From JAFMPW01 sp041743085 (GTDB lineage: Bacteria > Bacteroidota > Bacteroidia > Flavobacteriales > Flavobacteriaceae), in contig JBGTNL010000019.1 in the NCBI GenBank assembly GCA_041743085.1, positions 186,001 through 250,000 of the forward strand: a DNA stretch of 64,000 nt. Reading direction: 5' to 3'. Below are positions 27,201 to 35,616 of the stretch, piece by piece. The notes under the pieces are model-generated. The model was given only the letters and a program-made list of their open reading frames with translations. It had not been told where the DNA came from and did no database searches. The translations under genes and the position numbers were made by a program. Position 1 is the first letter of the stretch. Each line of letters opens with the position of its first letter.

Positions 27201-28010
27201 TTACTTTAAAACTTCAGTGTTATAAAAATTGGCATATGCTTCCTCAAATTCTTGTAGGGAAACATACGGCAACACAGGTTTTTGAAGGTTGGTAATATAA
27301 TCCCGCAGCTCTGCCGGAATTTCTTCCGTGGCTAAAATAACCGCATCAGAAAAATCTACGGCAACTTTTAACAAATTATTATAGGTAGGGGTATCAAGTG
27401 GATCCATATTCACTTCATCTATACCATCAAAAGCGATCTTCTTCTTCAGGGACGCATCCAATTCCCCTTCAAAGCTTCTTCCGTAAACAGATGTTACTAT
27501 TTTACTGTCCGCAAAAAGTGGTTCATCCGCATAGTAGCTTCGTAGATATAGAGGGAGCAACGATGACATCCAACCGTGCACATGAATAATATCCGGAGAC
27601 CAATTCAACTTTTTTACCGTCTCTACCACTCCTTTTGCAAAGAATAGGGCCCTCTCATCATTGTCCGGAAACAATGCTCCGTTCTCATCGGTAAATGTGG
27701 CTTTTCTTTTAAAATATTCCTCATTATCAATAAAATACACCTGAATACGCTCTCTTGGTATAGATGCTACTTTAATGATCAATGGCATATCCATATCGTT
27801 AATCACCAGATTCATCCCGGACAATCGTATAACTTCATGAAGCTGGTGCCTGCGTTCGTTGATATTGCCGTACCTCGGCATAAAAATCCGTATCTGGCCT
27901 CCATTGCTGTTGACCATTCTCGGGGCTTCGTAAGACATTAAGGAAACTTCATTTTCGGGTAGGTAGGGCACTAATTCTGAAGATACAAACAATATCTTTT
28001 TACCATTCAT
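27201..28010 (-). CDS. Glycogen/starch synthase N-terminal-domain protein (GT5 catalytic half only)
   Basis: 269 residues. It matches the starch-synthase N-terminal domain: ILFVSSELVPYLPENEVSLM, IRIFMPRYGNIN, DNDERALFFAKGVVE and DIIHVHGWMSSLLPLYL. The C-terminal Rossmann half that binds ADP-glucose in GlgA (about 477 residues) is missing. The common K-x-GG-L/M-x-D-V motif of GlgA (KTGGLADV) reads differently here (ENEVSLMSYE). It is therefore unlikely to be a complete glycogen synthase; it could be a binding or regulatory protein. It is divergent from panC and co-directional with DUF4270. Confidence 0.82.
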   Translation of the reverse strand: MNGKKILFVSSELVPYLPENEVSLMSYEAPRMVNSNGGQIRIFMPRYGNINERRHQLHEVIRLSGMNLVINDMDMPLIIKVASIPRERIQVYFIDNEEYFKRKATFTDENGALFPDNDERALFFAKGVVETVKKLNWSPDIIHVHGWMSSLLPLYLRSYYADEPLFADSKIVTSVYGRSFEGELDASLKKKIAFDGIDEVNMDPLDTPTYNNLLKVAVDFSDAVILATEEIPAELRDYITNLQKPVLPYVSLQEFEEAYANFYNTEVLK

Positions 28011-28085
28011 AAAAGTACTTTTTTATTTATCGGGAAAACGTAGCTGCAAAATTACAAAAATTATGCAGAATAGCAGTAATTATAG

Positions 28086-28093
28086 TAAGTTTG
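28086..28093 (+). promoter_or_regulatory. Putative -7 element (TAAGTTTG) of panC
   Basis: TAAGTTTG fits TAnnTTTG and lies 19 bases before the preferred panC ATG, in the 102-base divergent gap with the GlgA-like gene. The -33 box is not obvious. Confidence 0.45.
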
Positions 28094-28112
28094 CTCGGTT
28101 TTAAAATTGACC

Positions 28113-28961
28113 ATGCGGATATTCCCGACCAAAAAGAAACTGAAAGCCCATCTAGGTATAATTTCTTCCAAAAATCATACCGTGGGTATGGTGCCGACAA
28201 TGGGGGCTTTACACCAGGGGCATCTCGCCTTAGTGAGTCGGGCAGCTTCGGAGAATGGCGTGGTTGTAGTGAGCATCTTTGTCAATCCCACCCAATTCAA
28301 TAACGCAGCCGACCTCAAAAAGTATCCTAAAACTTTAGAAAACGATAAGAAATTACTGCGCAATATAGCTGGGGAAATTATAATTTTTACACCTACAATA
28401 ACGGAAATTTACTCCACCGAGGTCATCTCTAAGAAGTATGATTTCAATGGATTGGATAAAGTGATGGAAGGCGAATTTCGCAAGGGGCATTTTGATGGAG
28501 TGGGAACCATAGTTGAACAACTTTTAACCATCGTTAAGCCCGATAAGGCCTATTTCGGGGAAAAGGATTTTCAGCAACTGCAGATCATTAGAACTCTTGT
28601 AAGACAAATGGGCCTACCTGTAGAAATTGTCGGCTGCCCAATTGTCAGGGAACCCAATGGCCTTGCTATGAGTTCCAGGAACGGCCAACTGTCAGATCGG
28701 CTGAGAAAGGAGGCCTCATTTATCTATAAAACCCTTAAAGGAGCCAAACTGAAATTTGGCACGAAAAGTGCTAAGTACGTAGAAGATTGGGTGCAAAAAC
28801 AGTTTAAGCATCATCCTTATCTGAAGCTGGAGTATGTTAAGATAATGAATGGGAATACGCTTAAGCCAGTTGTAAAAAAGCAAAAACATCAAAAATATAG
28901 AGCCTTCGTCGCCGTTGACGCTGAGGGAGTTAGGCTCATTGATAATATAGCCCTTAATTAA
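28113..28961 (+). CDS. panC: Pantothenate synthetase
   Basis: 282 residues from ATG 28113; a TTG two codons upstream is also open. The nucleotidyltransferase HIGH-type motif is in MVPTMGALHQGHLALV, followed by SIFVNPTQFN, YFGEKDFQQLQII and the KMSKS-like REPNGLAMSSRNGQL. PanC joins pantoate and beta-alanine with ATP. It is followed 13 bases later by panD, which supplies beta-alanine, so both steps are adjacent. panB is not in the window. Confidence 0.96.
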   Translation: MRIFPTKKKLKAHLGIISSKNHTVGMVPTMGALHQGHLALVSRAASENGVVVVSIFVNPTQFNNAADLKKYPKTLENDKKLLRNIAGEIIIFTPTITEIYSTEVISKKYDFNGLDKVMEGEFRKGHFDGVGTIVEQLLTIVKPDKAYFGEKDFQQLQIIRTLVRQMGLPVEIVGCPIVREPNGLAMSSRNGQLSDRLRKEASFIYKTLKGAKLKFGTKSAKYVEDWVQKQFKHHPYLKLEYVKIMNGNTLKPVVKKQKHQKYRAFVAVDAEGVRLIDNIALN

Positions 28962-28970
28962 TTAACTTTG
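28939..28970 (+). promoter_or_regulatory. Promoter-like TTG-N21-TAACTTTG immediately before panD
   Basis: TTG at 28939-28941 and TAACTTTG at 28963-28970 have the expected spacing, and ATG of panD begins four bases after the box. If used, transcription would start at or next to the AUG. It overlaps the panC 3' end, so panD may have its own leaderless transcript besides panC read-through. Confidence 0.4.
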
Positions 28971-28974
28971 TCAC

Positions 28975-29325
28975 ATGCAAATAGAAGTTGTAAAATCTAA
29001 AATTCACCGTGTAAAAGTTACCGGAGCCGACCTCAATTATATTGGCAGCATTACCATAGATGAGGATCTCATGGACGCAGCAAATATTATTCACGGAGAA
29101 AAGGTGCAGGTAGTGAATAACAATAATGGTGAGCGACTGGAAACCTATGTAATCCCGGGATCCAGAGGAAGCGGTGAACTCACCTTGAATGGAGCGGCCG
29201 CAAGAAAAGTGGCCGTTGGAGATACCCTTATCCTCATTTCCTACGCAATAATGGACATTGAGGACGCAAAGAAATTCAACCCCGCCTTAGTTTTCCCAAA
29301 TGAAGATACCAATCTTTTGAAATAG
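28975..29325 (+). CDS. panD: Aspartate 1-decarboxylase
   Basis: 116 residues, the family's usual size. The self-cleavage site Gly-Ser is in LNYIGSITIDE, where Ser25 becomes the pyruvoyl group; the substrate region KVQVVNNNNGERLETY and GAAARKVAVGD follow. It decarboxylates aspartate to beta-alanine, the substrate of the adjacent PanC. It is followed two bases later by the membrane-protein gene. Confidence 0.97.
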   Translation: MQIEVVKSKIHRVKVTGADLNYIGSITIDEDLMDAANIIHGEKVQVVNNNNGERLETYVIPGSRGSGELTLNGAAARKVAVGDTLILISYAIMDIEDAKKFNPALVFPNEDTNLLK

Positions 29326-29327
29326 TT

Positions 29328-30293
29328 TTGAATAAAAACATAAAAAAGACCATAAAATTACTACTCCCAATTGCATTGGGAGTTTTTTTGGTTTGTTATC
29401 TTTATAGTTCTACCACAGCAGAACAACGAGAAGAGATCCTGCACTATATTAAGGCCGCCGATCCTATTTGGGTGGGAATCTCAATATTCATTGGAGTTCT
29501 AAGTCACGTATCCCGGGCCATCCGATGGAATTACCTTTTGGAGCCTTTAGGCTATAAACCAAGTATTACAAATAACGTCCTTATCATACTTACTGCTTAC
29601 TTAACCAATTTAGGTGTGCCGAGATCCGGAGAAATACTTCGGGCAACGGCATTGGCGTCCTATGAAAGTGTCCCCTTCGAAAAAGGCATTGGAACCATTG
29701 TCACTGAAAGAATCGTAGACCTGATCATGCTCATGATGATAGTGGTCATCGCATTACTCTTACAAACAGAACTTATACTTGGTTTTATGATGGAGATGGG
29801 CCTGGGCATAGCAAGCGGCGCTATTTTACTAATCATAGGCGTGCTTGGTTTGTTAATAAGCATACGGCTAATTAAAAAGTCTTCATCACCATTTGCCATA
29901 AAGGTTAAAGCCTTTCTCAAGAGCTTGTTAGATGGTATTTTAAGCATTTTTAGAATGAAACACAAATGGGCTTTCATATTTCATACCCTCTTTATCTGGA
30001 TGGCGTATATTGCTATGTTCTGGGTTATTAAATATACGGTTTTGGAAACCATTGGTCTTTCTTTTGGAGCCGTTCTCGTGGCATTTGTGGGCGGGGCATT
30101 TGCCATGGCAACTACAAATGGCGGATTTCTTGCTTTTCCGATCGCCGTGAGTAAATCCCTTGAAATTTTCGGTATAAGTGCGGTATCAGGTACCGCCTTC
30201 GGTTGGATCATGTGGATAGCACAGACGCTAATGGTTATTGTTTTCGGTGCAATATCTTTTCTGATCTTACCGTTATTGAACAGGAACCGATAG
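29328..30293 (+). CDS. Lysylphosphatidylglycerol-synthase TM-region/UPF0104-type membrane protein
   Basis: 321 residues, probable TTG start two bases after the panD stop. About eight hydrophobic segments are seen. Family features include SRAIRWNYLLEPLGY near residue 65 and a NLGVPRSGEILRA stretch near residue 90, resembling the flippase half of MprF. No aminoacyl-transferase domain is present, so it is probably a lipid flippase-like or unknown-function protein. Its tight link to panD suggests co-transcription. Confidence 0.8.
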   Translation: MNKNIKKTIKLLLPIALGVFLVCYLYSSTTAEQREEILHYIKAADPIWVGISIFIGVLSHVSRAIRWNYLLEPLGYKPSITNNVLIILTAYLTNLGVPRSGEILRATALASYESVPFEKGIGTIVTERIVDLIMLMMIVVIALLLQTELILGFMMEMGLGIASGAILLIIGVLGLLISIRLIKKSSSPFAIKVKAFLKSLLDGILSIFRMKHKWAFIFHTLFIWMAYIAMFWVIKYTVLETIGLSFGAVLVAFVGGAFAMATTNGGFLAFPIAVSKSLEIFGISAVSGTAFGWIMWIAQTLMVIVFGAISFLILPLLNRNR

Positions 30294-30308
30294 CCAAAGA
30301 AAAAACAT

Positions 30309-31454
30309 ATGACACGTTTTATATTCTGCATTATTGCCCTATTCCTTTGTTTAGGCCTAACCGCTCAGGTAAAACAAGAGATCTTTGAGTCCTTTAAACT
30401 TCAGGAACGAAGAGATGTTAAATACTATTTCCCTGAAGATTATTCAGCTGAAAAAAAATATCCCCTGGTAGTTGTTCTGGACGGAGAGTACCTATTTGAT
30501 CAGGTAGTGGCCATCTCAAAATTTTATAGTGATTTTCAGGGTATGCCTCAGGCTATTGTCGTCGGAATCAACCAAAGCAAGGATGATCTGAGGTGGGAAG
30601 ACTGTGCTTTTGAAGAAGACACAGGGTTTCCCACAGAGAAAGGGAAATTGTTTTTCGAATTCCTGGGGATGGAAATCATACCCTATTTAGACCTGAATTT
30701 CAGTACCGCTCCCTTTAAAATGATTGTAGGCTATGACATAACCGCAAATTTTCAGAATTATTGGCTATTTAAGGACAGATCACTTTTTAACGCCTATATC
30801 AACATATCCCCGCTACTTGCCCCGGAAATGGAGAGCCGGGTTCCTGCCCGACTTAATTCGTTAGACCAACAGATATTCTATCATTTGATCGTGGGAAGCA
30901 ACAGAGACAAAACTACGAACACCGTTTTACAAATGGACAGGGCAATGAAAGCAATCGATAAGGAAACTTTTCATTATTTCTTTGATGAATACGATGAGGC
31001 CAACGAAATTTCTGTTATCACCTACGGTATTGGAAAGGCGTGGGATAGAACCTTTGAGATGTTCAAGCCCATAAGTCCAAAGGAATACAAACAAAACATT
31101 CTCACTTCAGAAGAACCTGTATACAAATATTTAGAGGATAAGTATGCCATGATAGAGGAGTTGTTCGGTTTCAGAAAAACAGTAGAGCTCAATGATATCA
31201 TGGCCATATATGCCGGCTGCAAGAAGAAGGACGATTTTGAATCCCTTAAGCCATTATCAGATCTTTGCAAAAAGGAATTCCCCGAAACTATGTTGGGATT
31301 TTATTTTGAGGGGGAGTACTACGAGGAATTGGGCGAAGCCAAAAAAGCGTTGCGTACCTTTGAAAAGGCTTTTGGTATGGAGGAGATCGATTTTCTAACC
31401 AAGGAAATGGCCCTTGAAAAGATGGATGCACTGAAAGCCGATTTTGGGTTTTAA
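30309..31454 (+). CDS. Secreted esterase-like alpha/beta-hydrolase fold protein lacking the nucleophile Ser
   Basis: 381 residues with a signal peptide (FCIIALFLCLGLTAQ). The N-terminal 260 residues resemble the putative esterase (IroE/EsteraseD) family, with YPLVVVLDGEYLFDQV. At the nucleophile elbow, where G-H-S-x-G is expected, the sequence is VGYDITANF, so Ser is replaced by Asp. A C-terminal helical part with a TPR-like repeat (YYEELGEAKKALRTFEKAF) follows. It is probably not a classical serine hydrolase; it may bind rather than cut. It lies between the membrane protein and radA. Confidence 0.75.
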   Translation: MTRFIFCIIALFLCLGLTAQVKQEIFESFKLQERRDVKYYFPEDYSAEKKYPLVVVLDGEYLFDQVVAISKFYSDFQGMPQAIVVGINQSKDDLRWEDCAFEEDTGFPTEKGKLFFEFLGMEIIPYLDLNFSTAPFKMIVGYDITANFQNYWLFKDRSLFNAYINISPLLAPEMESRVPARLNSLDQQIFYHLIVGSNRDKTTNTVLQMDRAMKAIDKETFHYFFDEYDEANEISVITYGIGKAWDRTFEMFKPISPKEYKQNILTSEEPVYKYLEDKYAMIEELFGFRKTVELNDIMAIYAGCKKKDDFESLKPLSDLCKKEFPETMLGFYFEGEYYEELGEAKKALRTFEKAFGMEEIDFLTKEMALEKMDALKADFGF

Positions 31455-31605
31455 AGGATATTTGGAACCAAAGGTTTATACGAGCTAAAGTTCCCCGACC
31501 GCAACCGCCGACCGTACTGTTTTCTGCTTAGACTACTAAACGATTAAAACCACGACCGCCAAACCCCTAACATCTCCAACAAAGTTTTATCTTTAGCGCC
31601 TAACC

Positions 31606-31613
31606 TAATTTTG
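31606..31613 (+). promoter_or_regulatory. TAATTTTG box four bases before radA
   Basis: Matches TAnnTTTG exactly and is separated from the radA ATG by GGCG. It would give a leaderless radA mRNA. No good -33 TTG is seen. Confidence 0.4.
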
Positions 31614-31617
31614 GGCG

Positions 31618-32979
31618 ATGGCCAAAACCAAAACAGCTTTTTTTTGTCAGAACTGCGGTACCCAATACGCCAAATGGGTAGGACAATGCGGTGCCTGTAA
31701 AGAATGGAACACCATAATTGAAGAAGTCGTTCAAAAAAACGAAAAAACAGCCTGGAAATCTTCACAGGGTACTTCAAAGAAATTGGCAAGACCGCTCCGA
31801 ATACGTGAAATAAGTACAGAAAAAGAACTCAGGTTAAATATTCATGACAACGAATTTAACCGTGTCCTTGGTGGGGGACTGGTTCCGGGTTCCCTGGTTC
31901 TTTTAGGGGGCGAGCCGGGGATCGGCAAAAGTACCCTACTGCTTCAAATAGCGCTGAAACTCCCGTTGAAAACCTTGTATGTTTCAGGTGAAGAAAGCCA
32001 GAAACAGATTAAAATGCGGGCAGACCGCATTCATCCTGAAAGTGAAACCTGCTTTATACTTACCGAAACCAGGACCCAGAATATTTTTCAACAAATAGAA
32101 GCGGTGGAACCCGATCTTGTGGTTATTGATTCCATTCAAACACTTCACTCCGATTATATTGATTCCGGGGCGGGAAGTATTTCCCAGATCCGTGAATGTA
32201 CGGCTGAACTTATTAAATTTGCCAAAGAATCCAATACCCCGGTTATACTTATTGGACACATTACAAAAGATGGTAGTATAGCAGGCCCGAAGATATTGGA
32301 GCACATGGTAGATACGGTCTTACGGTTCGAAGGAGAACGCAATTATGTATATCGTATACTGCGCTCATTGAAAAACAGATTTGGTTCAACGGCCGAATTG
32401 GGTATCTATGAGATGCAGGGGAATGGTTTGCGCGAGGTTAGCAACCCTTCGGAAGTACTTATCTCCAAGAACGATGGAGGACTGAGCGGCACTGCCATAG
32501 CAGCCACGGTGGAAGGCATGCGGCCTTTGATGATTGAAATTCAGGCGTTGGTTAGTACCGCCGTCTATGGCACTCCACAGCGTTCAGCGACAGGGTACAA
32601 TGCCAAACGCCTGAATATGTTGCTGGCCGTGCTGGAAAAGAGGGCAGGCTTTAAACTGGCGGCCAAAGATGTATTCCTTAATATTACAGGAGGCATCACA
32701 GTTGACGACCCGGCCATAGACCTCGCCGTTGTTGCGGCCATTCTTTCGAGTAATGAAGACATAGCCATTGAAAAAGGCGTTTGCTTTGCCGCGGAAATCG
32801 GCCTGGCGGGAGAGATCCGGCCTGTACAGCGGGTTGAACAACGTATTCTGGAAGCGGAAAAACTGGGATTTTCTATGATCTACGTTTCAAAAAACAATAA
32901 GATCACACTTAAAAATACAACTATCCATGTGCAGGTTGCATCTAAAATTGAGGATGTAATAAGTACTTTGTTTGGCTAA
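31618..32979 (+). CDS. radA: DNA repair protein RadA
   Basis: 453 residues. A four-Cys zinc finger (C10-x2-C13 ... C24-x2-C27) opens the protein. Next comes the RecA-like ATPase with Walker A GGEPGIGKST, Walker B LVVIDSIQTL and the RadA-specific KNRFG motif (RSLKNRFGSTAEL). The C-terminal third is Lon-protease-like (NITGGITVDDPAIDLA). RadA promotes branch migration in recombination. It stands as its own transcription unit here, after 163 non-coding bases. Confidence 0.97.
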   Translation: MAKTKTAFFCQNCGTQYAKWVGQCGACKEWNTIIEEVVQKNEKTAWKSSQGTSKKLARPLRIREISTEKELRLNIHDNEFNRVLGGGLVPGSLVLLGGEPGIGKSTLLLQIALKLPLKTLYVSGEESQKQIKMRADRIHPESETCFILTETRTQNIFQQIEAVEPDLVVIDSIQTLHSDYIDSGAGSISQIRECTAELIKFAKESNTPVILIGHITKDGSIAGPKILEHMVDTVLRFEGERNYVYRILRSLKNRFGSTAELGIYEMQGNGLREVSNPSEVLISKNDGGLSGTAIAATVEGMRPLMIEIQALVSTAVYGTPQRSATGYNAKRLNMLLAVLEKRAGFKLAAKDVFLNITGGITVDDPAIDLAVVAAILSSNEDIAIEKGVCFAAEIGLAGEIRPVQRVEQRILEAEKLGFSMIYVSKNNKITLKNTTIHVQVASKIEDVISTLFG

Positions 32980-33025
32980 CCGTTGAAAAATACTTTAACT
33001 TTAAGTGCATTCACAAGTTATGTAT

Positions 33026-34078
33026 ATGAAAAAAATCAGCTTCCTGCTTTTTTGTGTTATTAGTTCCATGAGCTGCAAGCAGCACGCTCCCGTCCCGGAA
33101 AACGAAGCCCGTTTTACCACCTCGGAATACCTAAGTTTTGAAAATCGTGACGACCAGTTTACCGGGGGTATAAAAATGGTCCCGATCAGTACCGAAAAAG
33201 GTACGTTCAGGGTCTGGACCAAACGTGTGGGGAACAATCCCGATAAAAAAGTGTTGTTTTTACATGGGGGACCGGGAATGACGCATGAGCCTTTCGAATG
33301 TGCCGATGGTTATTTCCCGCAGGCCGGAATAGAATACATCTATTACGACCAGTTGGGTTCTTACTATAGTGACCAACCGGAAGACCTGAGTTTATGGACT
33401 ACCGAACGTTTTGTTGAGGAGGTGGAACAGCTGCGAAAAGCGTTGAACCTGGACAGTTCCAACTTCTATCTGCTGGGGCAATCCTGGGGTGGCATCCTGG
33501 CAATGGAGTATGCGCTGAAATACCAGGATAACCTAAAGGGCCTTATAATTTCTAACATGATGAGCAGTATCCCCGAATACAACAACTACGCTCAGGAAGT
33601 GCTGGGCCCGCAGTTAGATCCGAAGATCTACAAGGAAATAAAGGCGTTGGAGGATGCTGGCGATTTTGAAAACCCAAGGTACAGCGACCTGTTGTTCAAG
33701 CATTATTATACGGCGCATGTATTGCGATTGCCACAGGAAAAATGGCCCGAAGCCGTACTGCGCAGCTTTAAGCATGGCAATAATCAGATATATGTCCACA
33801 TGCAGGGTTATAGTGAATTCGGAATAACCGGTGATGCCACTCTAAAGGAGTGGGATATAAAAGATCGGTTAAAGGAACTAAAGGTCCCGGCACTTGTTAT
33901 TGGGGCAAGGTACGATACGATGGATCCTGAGCACATGCAATGGATGTCCGAAGAAGTGCAAAACGGGCGATATCTTTTTTGCCCAAATGGCAGCCATCTA
34001 TCCCAATATGATGATCAGAAAACCTATTTTAACGGAATTATTCGTTTTATTAATGATGTGGATGAGAATAAACTCTAG
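33026..34078 (+). CDS. Proline-iminopeptidase-type alpha/beta hydrolase, lipoprotein
   Basis: 350 residues from ATG 33026 (two upstream Met codons are also in frame). The signal peptide ends in a lipobox-like SSMSCKQ. Oxyanion-hole motif HGGPGMTHEPF, nucleophile elbow GQSWGG, Asp in GARYDTMDP and His in CPNGSHLSQYDD complete a Ser-Asp-His triad. Family members remove N-terminal Pro or similar residues from peptides; exact specificity is unknown. The stop codon is followed 4 bases later by a ~165-bp inverted-repeat element. Confidence 0.88.
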   Translation: MKKISFLLFCVISSMSCKQHAPVPENEARFTTSEYLSFENRDDQFTGGIKMVPISTEKGTFRVWTKRVGNNPDKKVLFLHGGPGMTHEPFECADGYFPQAGIEYIYYDQLGSYYSDQPEDLSLWTTERFVEEVEQLRKALNLDSSNFYLLGQSWGGILAMEYALKYQDNLKGLIISNMMSSIPEYNNYAQEVLGPQLDPKIYKEIKALEDAGDFENPRYSDLLFKHYYTAHVLRLPQEKWPEAVLRSFKHGNNQIYVHMQGYSEFGITGDATLKEWDIKDRLKELKVPALVIGARYDTMDPEHMQWMSEEVQNGRYLFCPNGSHLSQYDDQKTYFNGIIRFINDVDENKL

Positions 34079-34082
34079 CTGC

Positions 34083-34250
34083 TAGTGTAGCGATTACTAA
34101 ATTGGTTTACTAAATTTTTGCTGCTATTTTTTCTTTATGCAAGGTAAAATTTGAAAGCATAGCAGGGCTACGGTTAAAAATTTTAACGCGGCAGAAAGGA
34201 AAAAGAAAAGAGTGTGAAAATAGTGAACCAATTTAGTGGTTGCTACACTA
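34083..34250. mobile_element. TIR-bearing ~165-bp element, copy 1
   Basis: Ends are TAGTGTAGCGATTACTAAAT and its near-complement ATTTAGTGGTTGCTACACTA; the inverted repeat runs about 29 bases. The three mismatches close to the tips are G-T type. The centre contains GTTAAAAATTTTAAC and TAGCAGGGCTA. It lies between two convergent genes, and its terminal TAG, read on the minus strand, is the stop codon of the aldo/keto reductase gene. Confidence 0.8.
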
Positions 34251-35288
34251 TGGCGCAGGATTCGGAATTTCATTATGAATTCCCTCAATCCCCTTTAAGA
34301 CTTCATCATTAAGGGAAACATCGATACTCGATATATTTTCCCTCAACTGCTCCATGGAAGTGGCACCAATTATAGTGCTGGTAACAAAAGGCCTTGAACT
34401 TACAAAAGCCAAAGCCATTTTGGACAAAGACAAATTGTGTTTCTGCGCCAATTCATAATATTTTTGAGTTGCCTTATCGCAATTTTCACTGCTATAGCGA
34501 TCATAGGGGGGAAAGAGAGTGACCCGGGCATTGGCCGGCTTCATACCGCCAAGATACTTCCCGCTGAGCACCCCAAAGGCCAGGGGGGAATAGGCCAGAA
34601 GTCCAATTTTGGAGCGATGAGACACCTCTGAAAGGCCAACTTCAAACAATCTGTTTAGCAGGCTGTATGGATTTTGGATTGTGATCATCCTTGGCAGGTT
34701 CACATGTACTTTACTTTCTTCCAAAAAGCGCATGGTTCCCCAGGGAGTTTCGTTCGAAAGCCCTATGTGGCGAATCTTTCCCTCACGGATCAGATCCCGC
34801 AATGTTTCCAAAACCTGATGGATATTATCTTCCCAGTGGTCCGAAACATCATGGGTGTATCCTCTTTTCCCAAAATAGTTCGTATTTCGTTCGGGCCAGT
34901 GAAGTTGGTAAAGGTCTATGTAATCTGTCCGCAAACGTTCCAAACTGCCTTCCACCGCTTCTATGATCGAAGATCTGTCAAAGCCGGTAATCCGTATAAA
35001 TCTGGTGTTTTCTGCCTTCCCGGCAATTTTTGAAGTTAAAATTATTTTGTCCCGGTTACCCGTTTTTTTAACCCAGTTTCCTATTATTTTTTCTGTATGG
35101 GCAAACCTATCGGGATGGGGTGGAATGGGATATAGTTCGGCCGTATCAAAAAAATTGATTCCCTGGCCAATTGCGTAATCCATCTGTTCATGGCCTTCAG
35201 CTTCTGTATTTTGTCTTCCCCAGGTCATGGTCCCGAGGCATATCTTACTTACTTCCAGCTTAGTGTGGGGCAGGGTGGTGTAGATCAT
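34248..35288 (-). CDS. Aldo/keto reductase (Tas-like)
   Basis: 346 residues, ATG start. It carries the TIM-barrel motifs FFDTAELYP (catalytic Asp and Tyr), LTSKIAGK (Lys), YIDLYQLHWPERN (His) and the C-terminal NADPH-binding SSRPFVTSTIIGATSMEQL. It resembles the NADP(H)-dependent Tas reductases. Substrate unknown. The stop codon TAG comes from the end of the inverted-repeat element copy 1, so the native C-terminus may have been changed by insertion. Confidence 0.93.
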   Translation of the reverse strand: MIYTTLPHTKLEVSKICLGTMTWGRQNTEAEGHEQMDYAIGQGINFFDTAELYPIPPHPDRFAHTEKIIGNWVKKTGNRDKIILTSKIAGKAENTRFIRITGFDRSSIIEAVEGSLERLRTDYIDLYQLHWPERNTNYFGKRGYTHDVSDHWEDNIHQVLETLRDLIREGKIRHIGLSNETPWGTMRFLEESKVHVNLPRMITIQNPYSLLNRLFEVGLSEVSHRSKIGLLAYSPLAFGVLSGKYLGGMKPANARVTLFPPYDRYSSENCDKATQKYYELAQKHNLSLSKMALAFVSSRPFVTSTIIGATSMEQLRENISSIDVSLNDEVLKGIEGIHNEIPNPAP

Positions 35289-35342
35289 AAGTCAGTGGTT
35301 ATTCCGATTGAGAGTGCAAATTTAGTAATTCCTTTTCTGCCA

Positions 35343-35601
35343 AAATAAAGAATTTCCTAAAAGTTTACCCGCCTCTGGCGGGCAACTATCCCTGCCTGCG
35401 GCAGGCAGGCCCGAGGCCCGTCCGACCGGATACGGGGGCAAGCTACAGGGGTATACCTCGACAGGCCGGCACAGGTTTCGCTGGTTTTATTTCGACCTAA
35501 AGGTCGAAAAACGAAATTCCGTCATTTGGATTCCCGCTTTTGCGGGAATTACGTTTCATATGAAACCCCGCAGCAAGCTGCGAGGAATTCTTTTCGATTA
35601 A
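35343..35601. repeat. Dispersed repeat family R1, long copy
   Basis: Shares its first ~55 and last ~45 bases with the 7.9-kb copy, and a middle block with the 9.2-kb copy. It contains the palindromes CCTGCCTGCGGCAGGCAGG, CGACCTAAAGGTCG, CCCGCTTTTGCGGG and CGCAGCAAGCTGCG. It fills the 328-base gap between the aldo/keto reductase and xth; no gene is seen in it. Confidence 0.8.
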
Positions 35602-35616
35602 GAGAGGCTCCTTAAT

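Noticed and set aside
29323..29330. TAGTTTTG box at the start of the membrane-protein gene
   Set aside because: It consists of the panD stop codon plus the TTG start of the next gene; a promoter there would start inside the coding region.
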